From: Saprospira grandis str. Lewin | Lineage (GTDB): Bacteria > Bacteroidota > Bacteroidia > Chitinophagales > Saprospiraceae | Direction: 5' to 3' | NCBI RefSeq assembly: GCF_000250635.1 | Contig: NC_016940.1 | Span: 3,906,501 to 3,970,500, forward strand | Length of the DNA: 64,000 nucleotides | In this document: positions 25,677 to 34,457 of the stretch, piece after piece | How the letters are laid out: each line of letters starts with the position of its first letter | Numbering within the stretch: the stretch's first letter is position 1 | Translations under genes and position numbers: made by a program | The notes under the pieces: generated by a model | Told to the model about the DNA's origin: nothing | The model's input: the letters and a program-made list of their open reading frames with translations, nothing else | The model's database searches: none

Positions 25677-26420
25677 TTAGAAATAAATCTTGGTTTGGGG
25701 CAGGGCGGTTTTTATGGTCTCTATATCTTCAAGGGGCAGTTCATTATCGCTAAGGTCGAGCACCTTGAGCTGCTTGAGGGCCAGCAGGCCTTCGGGAATG
25801 CTATGCAGTTGGTTTTCGTTGAGGTAGAGCTCTTCGAGCTGCTGAAAATTGGCCAAATTACTCGGGAGGCTTTGCAAATTGCACCAGGCCAAATTGAGCG
25901 TTTTGAGCTGTTTGCATTGGTCTAAGGCCGACAGACTTTCTACGGACAGGCGATGATTACCCTCCAAACTGAGCCACTCTAGCTGCTGAAGCTGTCCAAA
26001 ATCTTGGGGCAGTTGCTCAATTTGAATGCGATGAATAAACAGGCGGCGCAAATTTTTAAGCTCCCGAAGCTCGGGCCAGATTTCCTGTATAGAAAGGGCT
26101 GGATTTTGCCCCAAATCGAGCTCTTCTAGCTTTTGTAGTTTTCTAAAGGTGGGCGGCAAATGCTCTAGGTTGTTATGGCCCAAATACAAAATGCGCAGCT
26201 CCTGCAATTCAGCAATGGCCTGAGGCAGCTGGCTATAGTCTAGTTTATAATAAAGATCTAGTTTCTTCACCTGATCGGCCTGCTTGAGGGCCGTCATCAA
26301 AGACTCAAAGGTCTGAAAATCATGGGCAGTTTGCTCTTTGCCTCCAACAAAGCCAAATTCTTGGGCCTTTAGGGCCGAGAAGAAAGCAGAACAAAGAAGA
26401 AAACCGAAAAGTAGTCGCAT
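25677..26420 (-). CDS. Secreted leucine-rich repeat protein
   Basis: A 247-residue protein from the ATG at 26420, which gives signal peptide MRLLFGFLLCSAFFSALKAQ. About seven LRRs of 23-25 residues follow (LRILYLGHNNLEHLPPTF, LEELDLGQNPALS, LKTLNLAWCNLQSLP, LEELYLNENQLHSIP, LKVLDLSDNELP). Such repeats make curved binding surfaces; the partner is unknown. A much larger cytoplasmic LRR protein is at 51975. Confidence 0.85.
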   Translation of the reverse strand: MRLLFGFLLCSAFFSALKAQEFGFVGGKEQTAHDFQTFESLMTALKQADQVKKLDLYYKLDYSQLPQAIAELQELRILYLGHNNLEHLPPTFRKLQKLEELDLGQNPALSIQEIWPELRELKNLRRLFIHRIQIEQLPQDFGQLQQLEWLSLEGNHRLSVESLSALDQCKQLKTLNLAWCNLQSLPSNLANFQQLEELYLNENQLHSIPEGLLALKQLKVLDLSDNELPLEDIETIKTALPQTKIYF

Positions 26421-26647
26421 CTGGAAAAAATGAAAAAAAATGTTAAAAAAGCGTTTCATTGGGCCAGCTTTCTGCCTGACCTTAGCTAAATTTACAAAAA
26501 ACTACTAGGGCGAAAAGCCCCAGCTAGCTCTGGGCTTAGCTTTTGGCTGGGCTTAAAATTTAGCTAAACCGCAAATGCCCTATCTACCGCCCTTTTCTAT
26601 TGGATCTAGCCCACTAGATTTAATCTAAACTTAACAAGCCTTTCGCT

Positions 26648-27184
26648 ATGCTTTTTAGATTCTTCCTCCTTTTTCCGCTCTTTAGCTTAGGGCTGTCTTG
26701 CTACTTTTGCTGGGATTATTTGGCCCAATGGACCGGCGAGCTCATTAGCCTACAAATCTGGGGTATCCTGCTTTTTCTCCTCTTCCAACTTCCCCTGATG
26801 TTTTGGGCCTTCCGCCAACGCAAAAGAGAAAAGCTCAGCGCAGCTCAGGCCAATTGGAGCTATTGTTTGGGCATTTTGCATCTGCTGCCCCTGCTGCTTT
26901 ATGGGAGCTGGGCCTTGCAAAGAACGGATTATATTTATTTGGTCCTACTAAATAATGGAACCGAAAAACTCGAGAATCTACAATTGGAGGGCTGTAGCCA
27001 AAACCAATTGCCTAGCTTGGCCGCTGGCGATAAACAGGCGGTCTGGATCCAAATCGAAACGGATTGCCATCTTCAGCTGTATTTCAATTGGGCCGGCCAA
27101 AGCAAGGATAGCCTATTGCTTGTACCTTACACTACTAGAGGACTGGGCGAGCGCCTAGATATTTCCATCAGCCCAAGTTTCTAA
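26648..27184 (+). CDS. Hypothetical membrane protein
   Basis: Protein of 178 residues with three hydrophobic helices in the first ~100 residues (1-24, 34-58 followed by RQRKREK, and about 75-92). A ~75-residue C-terminal domain follows, predicted periplasmic and beta-rich, with two Cys (GCSQNQ and ETDCHLQ) that could form a disulfide. No recognised family. Transcribed divergently from the LRR gene. Confidence 0.6.
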   Translation: MLFRFFLLFPLFSLGLSCYFCWDYLAQWTGELISLQIWGILLFLLFQLPLMFWAFRQRKREKLSAAQANWSYCLGILHLLPLLLYGSWALQRTDYIYLVLLNNGTEKLENLQLEGCSQNQLPSLAAGDKQAVWIQIETDCHLQLYFNWAGQSKDSLLLVPYTTRGLGERLDISISPSF

Positions 27185-27207
27185 GCCCTTTCTTTTTTCT
27201 TTTTTTT

Positions 27208-27336
27208 GGGGCCCGCGGCCGGCTCGGCTTCGCCTCGGTCGGCCGCCGCTATGCTGCGCCGCTCGCAGGTCTGCTCGGCCCTGCGTCGCTTCGCTCCTGG
27301 GTCTGGCCTGCGGCCACGGCTGCGCAGCGCTGGGCC
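27208..27336 (+). repeat. Modular GC-rich repeat, copy 10 (forward)
   Basis: Forward copy: GGGGCCCGCGGCC, GGCTTCGCC cassette, GCTCGCAGGTCTGCTCGGCC, GCGTCGCTTCGCTCC, GGTCTGGCC, GCGCAGCGCTGGGCC. Begins 24 bp after a stop codon. Confidence 0.92.
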
Positions 27337-27473
27337 AATTCCCGCCTAGCCCCTAATTATCTTTTTTATTTAAACTTAGTCTAAAGAGTAACTTATTTGG
27401 ACCAACTTACGTATTATATATAGACGGTTAAGCTGTCACAAACCCCATTTTTTAATTTCAAATTTCCCCAATC

Positions 27474-27866
27474 ATGAAAAACTTTTTAATTTACTTTATG
27501 GCCCTGCTCTTTCCCATATATTTATTTGGGCAAAATGAGCGCACCATCGTACAAACCTTTATCGATCCTTATGATCAGTTAGAGGTACAAACAGATTACA
27601 CCCTAGAGGCCGAAGCTTGGCGAGAGGATTATATCCGCCTTTATACCTATGTAAAAGTAGGAGAGGAGCATGGCAATGTGCTCAAAAAGCTATTGGTTTT
27701 GGGCCGCTACGATTGGCAGATTAAGGGCCAAACGCTTTATATGCCAAAAATTGATAAACAGGTATTGCTCAATAACAGCCTTGTAGAAGAGGAGATCCGA
27801 ATTAAGATCAACTATCCACAAAATATGCAATTGCTGTTGCCCGATAAGGGGCAGGGCGCCTTCTAA
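27474..27866 (+). CDS. Small secreted protein, paralogue of the one at 15068
   Basis: A 130-residue protein with signal peptide (ending LFGQ). The beta-rich mature part shares order and key positions with the product at 15068 (TIVQTF, LEVQTDYTLEAEAW, VLGRYDWQI, LYMPK, EEEIRIKINYPQN). Paralogous origin is seen directly; function is unknown. It probably acts in the periplasm or at the surface. Ends at a strong terminator shared with the convergent phasin-like gene. Confidence 0.65.
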   Translation: MKNFLIYFMALLFPIYLFGQNERTIVQTFIDPYDQLEVQTDYTLEAEAWREDYIRLYTYVKVGEEHGNVLKKLLVLGRYDWQIKGQTLYMPKIDKQVLLNNSLVEEEIRIKINYPQNMQLLLPDKGQGAF

Positions 27867-27870
27867 AGCA

Positions 27871-27906
27871 AAAGGGCTATCGGAAAAATCCGATAGCCCT
27901 TCTTTT
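27871..27906. terminator. Bidirectional terminator
   Basis: AAGGGCTATCGGA / TCCGATAGCCCTT perfect stem. Confidence 0.88.
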
Positions 27907-27925
27907 ATATTTTGCAAATTGCAGC

Positions 27926-28291
27926 TTACTGCTCTTTGTCTTCTTCTGTTTTTGCTTTGGCTGCCTTGCGCTGAGCCTCTAGCTCTTTGGCCAACAAACC
28001 TAGTTTTACTTCTAATGATTTGACTCGACGTTCTAGCTTTTCATAAGCATCGCCTTGGGGCAAATTCAATTTGGCCAAAACGCCATCAATCATATTTCTA
28101 AATCGTCCCTCGTAGTTTTCTCGGCTATATTCCGTATTCTTCACTACATCTTCTACTACCTTTTTTCCTTCTTCCTCAGATAGTTTTCCCTTAGATACTA
28201 GCTCATCAACTACATTTTGCAAACGCTCGGTGGTGCTCGCTACAATCCCTACGGCAGTGTAGAGGGTTTTGCGGACAATTTTCTCCATCAT
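27926..28291 (-). CDS. Phasin-like coiled-coil protein
   Basis: A 121-residue protein with the layout of small phasin-family proteins: amphipathic start TLYTAVGIVASTTERLQNVVDELVSKGKLSEEEGKKVVED (about residues 9-48), then a C-terminal heptad coiled coil (EKLERRVKSLEVKLGLLAKELEAQ) and a charged tail. Two ATG codons in tandem open the gene. Phasins coat polyhydroxyalkanoate granules or act as membrane-associated chaperones. No PHA synthase is in the window, so the granule role is not supported locally. Confidence 0.65.
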   Translation of the reverse strand: MMEKIVRKTLYTAVGIVASTTERLQNVVDELVSKGKLSEEEGKKVVEDVVKNTEYSRENYEGRFRNMIDGVLAKLNLPQGDAYEKLERRVKSLEVKLGLLAKELEAQRKAAKAKTEEDKEQ

Positions 28292-28315
28292 AACAAATTA
28301 AACTCTAATAGTAAA

Positions 28316-28342
28316 TAAAAAGGGCCAACCGAAGCTGGCCCC
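28316..28342 (-). terminator. Terminator between the phasin-like genes
   Basis: Minus-strand GGGCCA...TGGCCC hairpin followed by T5, after the upstream phasin-like gene. Confidence 0.7.
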
Positions 28343-28368
28343 ACTGATTTTTGGTGATGCAGCTGTTG

Positions 28369-28785
28369 TTATACACGCTCGCTGCTCTCGCATTCCTCCG
28401 CCAATTCGGTATTGGCTTTTACTAGTTCGCTTAGGCGCTCTTCTAGGCGCTCAATGCGCTTTTCGATGCGCTCATGCTCATCGCCTTTGATGAAGTTGAA
28501 CCGCTCAATAGCATTTTCTACTAGTTTGCGCAAACGGCCCTCTAGTTCTTCTAGGCGGTTATGAGCTTGGCCAGGCTGAGCCTCATCGGCAACAGCTTCC
28601 CCCTCTACAACTTCGCTTTCCCCTTCTTGGGGAGCTGCAGGAGCTTCCTGGTCCATAACTTCTTGCTCTTCTTGGTATTGTTTGCCTTTTTCTACAAGGT
28701 CATCAACAATGTCTTTGACCTTTTCGGTGGTGACAACGGCCAGACCAAGACCCGCTTGCATGGCCTTTTTAAATAGATCGTTCAT
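28369..28785 (-). CDS. Phasin-like coiled-coil protein
   Basis: A 138-residue protein related in layout to its downstream neighbour: AMQAGLGLAVVTTEKVKDIVDDLVEKGKQ at the start, then a very acidic linker (about residues 38-75, Glu/Ala/Pro-rich), then a coiled coil (LEELEGRLRKLVENAIERF, RIEKRIERLEERLSELV). The linker is the main difference. First of the pair, with its own -7 box upstream. Family assignment rests on pattern only. Confidence 0.65.
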   Translation of the reverse strand: MNDLFKKAMQAGLGLAVVTTEKVKDIVDDLVEKGKQYQEEQEVMDQEAPAAPQEGESEVVEGEAVADEAQPGQAHNRLEELEGRLRKLVENAIERFNFIKGDEHERIEKRIERLEERLSELVKANTELAEECESSERV

Positions 28786-28843
28786 AGGATTAGAATTTGA
28801 CTTGATTTTTGGTGATTGTCCAGCTTTTTTACTGCTGACAGTA

Positions 28844-28851
28844 CAAAGGTA
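28844..28851 (-). promoter_or_regulatory. -7 box of the phasin-like pair
   Basis: Minus-strand TACCTTTG matches TAnnTTTG, 58 nt before the start codon. No clear -33 TTTG. Confidence 0.5.
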
Positions 28852-29060
28852 TTATAAAAATTCTACAATTCTAAACCCGATTTCTCAACTTTCGGCTAAA
28901 AATAGAAATTAGGCATTTTGTTGAAAGTTTTTTAGTTAAATCTATTTTTAAGATTTTTATTTTGTTTTTAGGGCCTTGTTTTGGGTTTAATTAAAAATCA
29001 ACTGTCTAGATAAATTAGGGCCATATTTTAAGTCTTTTTAACAGTTTATGGAGCGCTAAA
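28852..29060. other. AT-rich gene-free stretch
   Basis: Very AT-rich, with no ORF, repeat or hairpin that I can support. Confidence 0.6.
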
Positions 29061-29098
29061 AGAGAGGGCGAAGCGCAAATTTGCGCTTCGCCCTCTCT
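29061..29098 (-). terminator. Perfect palindrome downstream of the TolC gene
   Basis: A 38-bp perfect palindrome (half AGAGAGGGCGAAGCGCAAA) starts 19 bp after the TolC stop; the T run is short. Terminator or 3' stabilising hairpin. Confidence 0.75.
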
Positions 29099-29117
29099 CT
29101 TTGCCCTAAATCATGAT

Positions 29118-30443
29118 TTAGCGTAAGAGTTGCCCTGAAAGCAAGAGCAGGTCAAATTCTGTTTGTTTGGCGCTCAAGAAGGCATTTTGCACATTATTAT
29201 AGGCATTGATATAGTTGATCTGAATGGTCCGGTAGTCAAAGAAATTGAGGGTATTGGCTTTAAAGCGCTCGCTGGCAATCTCTAGGTTTCGGCTAGAGTT
29301 GGCCAATAATTGCTGGCTAAGTGCATAAGTCTGTCGTTGATTTTCATAGAGGGCTAGGACCGTTTTTAGGTTTTGGCCCAGCTGCTGTTCCAACTGAAGA
29401 ATGCTCAAGCGGCTAATTTCTTGTCGAAGTTTGGCCAGTTCAATCGCTCTTCTTTGCTTACCGCCATTATATATGTTATAGCTGAGGTTGATATTGAGAG
29501 CGCCAGATAGGGTAGTTCCTCCCTGCCAATCGTCAGAAATTTGGGGTTGCTTACCATTGATTTGCGTTAGGTTGAGTTGTTCGCTAATATTGGCGCCCAA
29601 ACTTACCGTAGGCAAAAGGGCCGCCTCCTGAATAGAAATATCAATGGCTGAAGTTTGCTGGCGAATGCGTTCGCTGGCAATTTCTCGGTTACTTTGGAGG
29701 GCTACTTCTAGTAGGGAGTCAAAGGTATAAGTAGGGAGTTCATAGCTCAATTCTGTGGGCAGGACAATCTCCTTGGCCGAGGCCCAATCTTGGCCCATAG
29801 CCAGGGCTAGATTTTGCTGGGCATTTTCAAAAGTAGTGCGTTGGAGCATCCATTGAATAGAGTCGTTGAGGTAGGCATCTCGAATTTGGAGGAGGTCAAA
29901 TTCTGTGGCTTGGCCATATTCTCTACGGGCTTCAATATAGCTAATCTTATCTTGAGAAAGGGCCAAGAGCTCTTGCTGCGACTTCAGGCGCTCTTGTTGA
30001 ATTTGCGCATTGAAATAGGCCTTGGCCACCTGCTGGCTAATATTCTCCAAGCTCCGGTTGGCCTCTGATTTGGCCAGCTCTTCTTGTAGGCCCAAACGGT
30101 CTTTTGTTAGCCGAATGCGGCCGCCCTGATAAAGGGCCCACTGCAAATCTACCGCTGCAGTTCCGCCCGTTCCCAGCAACTGCGCCCCATTGAGGAAAGA
30201 GGTGGGGTTTTGTACATTGCTGTAGCTGTTGGCATTGCTCAGGCTAGCAGTAATTTGCGGATAGCGGCCTGCCTCACCCCAGTGATTCTGAACTTCAGCA
30301 ATTTTTTGGTTAGTGGCGGCAATTTTGGCCGTATAACTTTGCTCTAGCGCTTTTTGAATGGCATCTTCTAGACTTAAGACTTGCTGAGCCTCTAGGCCCA
30401 AAGCACTTATAAATACAAGCGCTGCAGTTAAATATACTTTCAC
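29118..30443 (-). CDS. TolC-family outer-membrane efflux protein
   Basis: A 441-residue exported protein. Signal peptide ends LEAQ (residue 19). Two internally homologous halves carry long alpha-helical stretches and short strands: LSLEDAIQKALEQSYTAKIA opens the first, FDSLLEVALQSNREIASERI the second, with PTVSLGANISEQL and NLSYNIYNGGKQRRAIELAK as strand regions. This is the type I secretion / efflux outer-membrane channel fold. No membrane-fusion or inner-membrane pump gene is adjacent, so the partner lies elsewhere. Confidence 0.92.
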   Translation of the reverse strand: MKVYLTAALVFISALGLEAQQVLSLEDAIQKALEQSYTAKIAATNQKIAEVQNHWGEAGRYPQITASLSNANSYSNVQNPTSFLNGAQLLGTGGTAAVDLQWALYQGGRIRLTKDRLGLQEELAKSEANRSLENISQQVAKAYFNAQIQQERLKSQQELLALSQDKISYIEARREYGQATEFDLLQIRDAYLNDSIQWMLQRTTFENAQQNLALAMGQDWASAKEIVLPTELSYELPTYTFDSLLEVALQSNREIASERIRQQTSAIDISIQEAALLPTVSLGANISEQLNLTQINGKQPQISDDWQGGTTLSGALNINLSYNIYNGGKQRRAIELAKLRQEISRLSILQLEQQLGQNLKTVLALYENQRQTYALSQQLLANSSRNLEIASERFKANTLNFFDYRTIQINYINAYNNVQNAFLSAKQTEFDLLLLSGQLLR

Positions 30444-30523
30444 GTTTAATGAGTTCGTAATGACGAAATAGGCCTTTGGCCTTTTAATGAGTTCACAAAA
30501 AAACTAAGTTAGTAGTTAGAAAA

Positions 30524-30531
30524 CAAATGTA
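30524..30531 (-). promoter_or_regulatory. -7 box of the TolC-family gene
   Basis: Minus-strand TACATTTG, the consensus TAnnTTTG, 80 nt before the start codon. -33 not clear. The rest of 30444-30619 shows nothing else. Confidence 0.45.
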
Positions 30532-30619
30532 CTGACATCTAGTTGGACTTAAGAAAGCATTAAAAATAGGAATGGGCCAATTCGCTCGCAGAACTGCCGC
30601 TTTTTATCGACTCTTGAGC

Positions 30620-30794
30620 GAGCGAAGCGAGCCGCCCGCTGGCCGAAGGCCAGTTTTTATGGCCTAGCGATGTGCAGCAGTGACCCAAAGGGCCAGACCA
30701 AGCAAAATGAGCAAAGCGAATTTTTGCGCAGGGCCGAGCGAACAGCGAGCTGCGGAACGTAGCGCCGACGAGCGAAGCGAGGCGGAGGCCCCAA
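30620..30794 (-). repeat. Modular GC-rich repeat, copy 11 (reverse)
   Basis: Reverse copy: GCTGGCCGAAGGCCAG, TGGCCTAGCGATGTGCAGCA, GGCCAGACC, AAATGAGCAAAGCGAATTTTT cassette, GGGCCGAGCGAACAGCGAG, GGAGGCCCC. Confidence 0.92.
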
Positions 30795-30865
30795 AAAAAC
30801 CGTAAAAAAAGCCTTAATCTTAGGGCAATCTTTGGGAAGCTTGTATTTTTGGCCAAAATGACAAA

Positions 30866-32083
30866 ATGAAAGTATATATAGTTGGCGGCGGGGCTGCTGG
30901 TTTTTTTTCGGCCATACAGATTGCAGAAAACTGCCCAGAGGCGGAGGTGCATATTTTGGAGGCGGGGCAGCGTTTTTTACAAAAAGTAAAGATTTCTGGG
31001 GGCGGGCGTTGTAATTTGACGCATGCTTGCTGGACGCCCAAGGAGCTGGTGAAGCATTATCCTAGAGGCGAAAAAGCTTTGCTGGGGCCTTTTCATCGCT
31101 TTGCTTGTGGCGATACGATGGATTGGTTTGAGAAGCGGGGCGTGCCGCTAAAAATTGAAAAGGATGGTCGGGTTTTTCCCCAATCGAATAGCTCGCAATC
31201 TATTGTAGATTGCTTGATGCAGGCGGCCGAGGCGGCTGGGGTGCAATTGCATTTGCAGCAGCGAGTAAGCCAAATTAAGCCTTTGGAAGAAGGCGGATAT
31301 TTTTTAGCGACCAAAGGCGGGGCCGAGTACAAGGCCGATAAATTAGTTTTGGCTGCGGGCAGTAGTGCTCCAATTTGGGCAGTTTTGGCCGAAATGGGGC
31401 TGAATATCGTTCCGGCGGTGCCCTCTCTGTTTACCTTTAACTCCAAAGATTTTCGCCTCAAGGGCTTGCCGGGGCTATCGGTCCCTCAAGCCGAGGTAGA
31501 AGTATTGGGTCAAAAGAATTTGAAGGCTCGTGGTCCGCTTTTGATTACCCATTGGGGCTTGAGTGGTCCTGGTATTCTTCGCCTATCGGCTTGGGGCGCA
31601 AGAAAGTTGTTTGATCTAGATTACCGCTTTAATTTGCGGGTAAATTGGCTGGGCTGGGAGCGCCAAACCCTAGCCGAAGAATTGCAATTGCTCAAAAAGG
31701 ATTGGGCCAAAAAACAACTGAGCAAAACGAGTCCCTTTAGCGAAATTCCGAACCGTCTTTGGCGGCGCTTGCTCTATGCGGCAGGGATTAAGGAAGATAA
31801 AAGCTGGGCCAATTTGTCGAAAAAAGAACTCTTGGGCCTAGAAGAAGAGCTAACGGCCTGCGAAATAAAAGTAGTGGGCAAATCGACCTTCAAAGATGAG
31901 TTTGTTACTGCTGGAGGTGTTGATTTGGACCAAATGAATTTTAAAACCTTTGAGACCAAAGCCTTTAAGGGCCTTTATATCGCTGGCGAATTGCTCAATA
32001 TTGATGCAATTACGGGTGGCTTTAATTTTCAGGCGGCTTGGACGGGCGGTTGGAGCATTGGCCAAGATTTTCTTCCTAAATAA
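30866..32083 (+). CDS. HI0933-family NAD(P)/FAD-dependent oxidoreductase
   Basis: A 405-residue flavoprotein of the HI0933/YhiN type. N-terminal dinucleotide-binding motif VGGGAAGFFSAI (6-17), family motif GGGRCNLTH (near residue 50), middle GSSAPIWAVLAEMG, and C-terminal FAD motif GLYIAGELLNIDAITGGFNF. Reaction unknown; some relatives have been described as aminoacetone oxidases. A TATTTTTG box at 30844-30851 lies 15 nt before the start. First gene of a tight three-gene cluster. Confidence 0.9.
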   Translation: MKVYIVGGGAAGFFSAIQIAENCPEAEVHILEAGQRFLQKVKISGGGRCNLTHACWTPKELVKHYPRGEKALLGPFHRFACGDTMDWFEKRGVPLKIEKDGRVFPQSNSSQSIVDCLMQAAEAAGVQLHLQQRVSQIKPLEEGGYFLATKGGAEYKADKLVLAAGSSAPIWAVLAEMGLNIVPAVPSLFTFNSKDFRLKGLPGLSVPQAEVEVLGQKNLKARGPLLITHWGLSGPGILRLSAWGARKLFDLDYRFNLRVNWLGWERQTLAEELQLLKKDWAKKQLSKTSPFSEIPNRLWRRLLYAAGIKEDKSWANLSKKELLGLEEELTACEIKVVGKSTFKDEFVTAGGVDLDQMNFKTFETKAFKGLYIAGELLNIDAITGGFNFQAAWTGGWSIGQDFLPK

Positions 32084-32095
32084 ATAAGATTTCTT

Positions 32096-33232
32096 ATGCG
32101 CATATTTTTTTCGCTTCTTTTTTTCTGCCTGTTTTCGAGCTTGAGTTTTGCGGCTCGCCCTCTTTCGGAATCAGCCAAATTTAGCCTAATCACTTGCTCG
32201 CCTGGAACAGAGCTCTACAACTGTTTTGGGCATTCGGCCTTGCATTTGAGCGATCCCGCTAATGGCATCGAGCTGGTCTATAATTATGGGACCTTTGATT
32301 TTGATACGCCTAATTTTGGTCTAAAATTCATTCAGGGGAAATTGGAGTACGCCCTGAGTCGGGCCCCTTTTGGTCCCTTCATACAAACCTATGTCTACGA
32401 GGAAAGGGGCGTTTATGAGCAAGAAATTTTGCTTTCGGCAGAAAAAAAGCAGGCCTTATTTGATGCCCTAGAAGCGCGCTTCAATTCTCCGGACCGCTAT
32501 TATATGTACGACTTTTTTTATGATAATTGCGCTACGCAAATCCGTGATCTGGGCCAGCTCCTTTATGCCGAAGAATTTATCTTGCCTCAGGCCGATAGCA
32601 GCCGCTCTTTCCGAAGCTATTTGGCGGAGTATACGGCTCCCTCTCCTTGGCTAGATTTGGGCATTAAGGTCATTTTGGGCCGAGGAGCCGACAAATGTCC
32701 TTCGGTGAGCGAACAAATGTTTTTACCCGATTATCTGGCCCAACATCTTACGAATAGTCAAACGCCAGCGGGCCCATTTTTGGGCGAGAAAAAAGAGTTG
32801 CTGCCTTGGCCCGCAGCGCATCAAGAAAGCATCAAGGACCATTATCCTTTTTTGCTTTTTACGCTTTTGGCGGCTTTGTTTTTTGCCATTGCCTTTGTTT
32901 TTCCCAATTATGCCTATGTTGCCGACCGTTTGCTGCTGGCGGTAGTGGGCTTGGCGGGCGCTTTTCTCTGCTTTATGTGGTGGGGCACCGATCATGCGGC
33001 CACCCAATGGAATCTCAATATTTTGTGGCTCTCGCCGCTCTATTTGCCCTTGCTTTTTGGCCTGAAAAAAGTGAAGACGAATAAATTTTTTGCCCTCCTT
33101 CACGGCCTCTTGCTCCTGAGCTATCTTTTGGCTTTGCTCAATTGGTTAATCGCTTGGCAGGCTTATCCTTTATCTTTGTTGCCAATTTTTGCTTACCTTA
33201 GTTACCGCTTATATGTTTATAAATGGGCTTAA
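32096..33232 (+). CDS. DUF4105 membrane protein
   Basis: A 378-residue protein with signal peptide (ends SFAARP, about residue 20). Residues ~25-190 are the DUF4105 domain: LITCSPGTELYNCFGHSALH, YNYGTFDFDTPNFG, FFYDNCATQIRD. Invariant Cys/His residues there (SPG..YNCFGHSAL, YDNCAT) resemble an NlpC/P60-like hydrolase, an inference only. The last ~120 residues form four to five transmembrane helices. Starts 12 bp after the flavoprotein stop. Confidence 0.82.
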   Translation: MRIFFSLLFFCLFSSLSFAARPLSESAKFSLITCSPGTELYNCFGHSALHLSDPANGIELVYNYGTFDFDTPNFGLKFIQGKLEYALSRAPFGPFIQTYVYEERGVYEQEILLSAEKKQALFDALEARFNSPDRYYMYDFFYDNCATQIRDLGQLLYAEEFILPQADSSRSFRSYLAEYTAPSPWLDLGIKVILGRGADKCPSVSEQMFLPDYLAQHLTNSQTPAGPFLGEKKELLPWPAAHQESIKDHYPFLLFTLLAALFFAIAFVFPNYAYVADRLLLAVVGLAGAFLCFMWWGTDHAATQWNLNILWLSPLYLPLLFGLKKVKTNKFFALLHGLLLLSYLLALLNWLIAWQAYPLSLLPIFAYLSYRLYVYKWA

Positions 33233-33253
33233 TTTGCCCCTCAAAATATCGCC

Positions 33254-34225
33254 ATGAGTAAAGAACTAAAAATCGGCAGTTTTAATCTGCTCAATCTACA
33301 GTTGCCCGAGCGGCCCTATTATAACCGTAGCTACACCTACGAAGAGTTTGAGAAAAAGCAGGCTTGGATTAGCCACCAACTCAATAGCATGAAGGCCGAT
33401 ATTATTGGCTTTCAGGAGGTGTTCTCGGAAGAGGCCCTAAAAACGGTCATCCGCTCGAATCCCTATTATCGAGACTATCATATTGTGATGAGTGATCGCA
33501 AGGGCGGTTCTCCCGCCGTGGCTATTGCTAGCCGCTATCCAATTAAGGATTATGAAGTGATCCGGGAGTTTCCCGAGCAGTTGGAGGTAGACGGTTTGTT
33601 GATTCCTTTCAAGGAGTTTTCTCGCCCTTTGCTCAAATGCCAAATTGAATATGCTGATGGCCAAGATTTTCATGTGGTAGTGGCCCACCTTAAGTCGAAA
33701 CGCCCCATGCTAGAAGATGGTGAGGACCGAGACGATCCCTTGGCGCAGGCCAAAGGCCAAGCCCGCGCCTTGCTCTTGCGGGCGGCAGAGTCGGCAGCTG
33801 TACGCACGGTTTTGATGGAGGTTTTGGAAAACCGAGATTCGCCGGTGGTGGTGATTGGCGACCTCAACGATACGCATACTTCTGTGACCACCCGAATTAT
33901 TTCTGGCGAGGCGCCTTTCCGCTATTTGCCCATGCACAAGAAGCGCAAAATTTGGGATGTTTTGCTTTATCATGCCAAAGATATTCAGGCCCGAAATTCT
34001 TATACCGATACCTATTATACGCATTTGCACAATGGGCATCATGAGGCTTTGGACCATATTATGGTCAGCCAGGAGCTGGTCCGAGAGAACCCCAATCACA
34101 TCGGCCGAGTGACGATGGTCCGCACCTTTAATGACCATTTATTGGATGAAACGATCTCGGAGGAACGCATTCCCAATTGGCAGTCTGACCATGCTCAGGT
34201 GGTGGTGCATATTGAAATGCGCTAG
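33254..34225 (+). CDS. Endonuclease/exonuclease/phosphatase-family protein
   Basis: A 323-residue metal-dependent phosphoesterase. All family motifs are present: SFNLLNLQ, GFQEVF (metal-binding Glu), VVVAHLKSKR, IGDLNDTHTS (catalytic Asp/Asn), LDHIMVS and the terminal QSDHAQVVVHI (catalytic His). No signal peptide, so cytoplasmic. Substrate (DNA, lipid head group or other phosphodiester) cannot be told. Third gene of the cluster, 21 bp after the DUF4105 gene, and ended by a terminator. Confidence 0.88.
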   Translation: MSKELKIGSFNLLNLQLPERPYYNRSYTYEEFEKKQAWISHQLNSMKADIIGFQEVFSEEALKTVIRSNPYYRDYHIVMSDRKGGSPAVAIASRYPIKDYEVIREFPEQLEVDGLLIPFKEFSRPLLKCQIEYADGQDFHVVVAHLKSKRPMLEDGEDRDDPLAQAKGQARALLLRAAESAAVRTVLMEVLENRDSPVVVIGDLNDTHTSVTTRIISGEAPFRYLPMHKKRKIWDVLLYHAKDIQARNSYTDTYYTHLHNGHHEALDHIMVSQELVRENPNHIGRVTMVRTFNDHLLDETISEERIPNWQSDHAQVVVHIEMR

Positions 34226-34246
34226 TTAACGGAATAGCGCTATAAG

Positions 34247-34288
34247 AAAGGGACGAACTAGAAACTGCTCTAGTTGGTCCCTTTTTTA
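34247..34288 (+). terminator. Terminator of the three-gene cluster
   Basis: AAGGGAC-AACTAGA / TCTAGTT-GGTCCCTT stem with T run. Confidence 0.85.
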
Positions 34289-34298
34289 TTGTTTTTTT

Positions 34299-34420
34299 GG
34301 GGCCTCCGCAGCAAAGCTGCGGCGCTACGCTTTGGGGCTCGCAGGTCTGCTCGGCCCTGCGCCAGCAAGCTGGCTTGGTCTGGCCCTTCGGGCCACCCCG
34401 CCGCATCGCTAGGCCAAATG
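34299..34420 (+). repeat. Modular GC-rich repeat, copy 12 (forward)
   Basis: Forward copy: GGGGCCTCCGCAGCAAAGCT, GCGCTACGC, GCTCGCAGGTCTGCTCGGCC, GCCAGCAAGCTGGC cassette, GGTCTGGCC, GCATCGCTAGGCC. Very similar in its first half to copy 4. Confidence 0.93.
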
Positions 34421-34457
34421 GAAGTCCTGCGCTTCGGCCATAGCGGCTTTACCGCTT

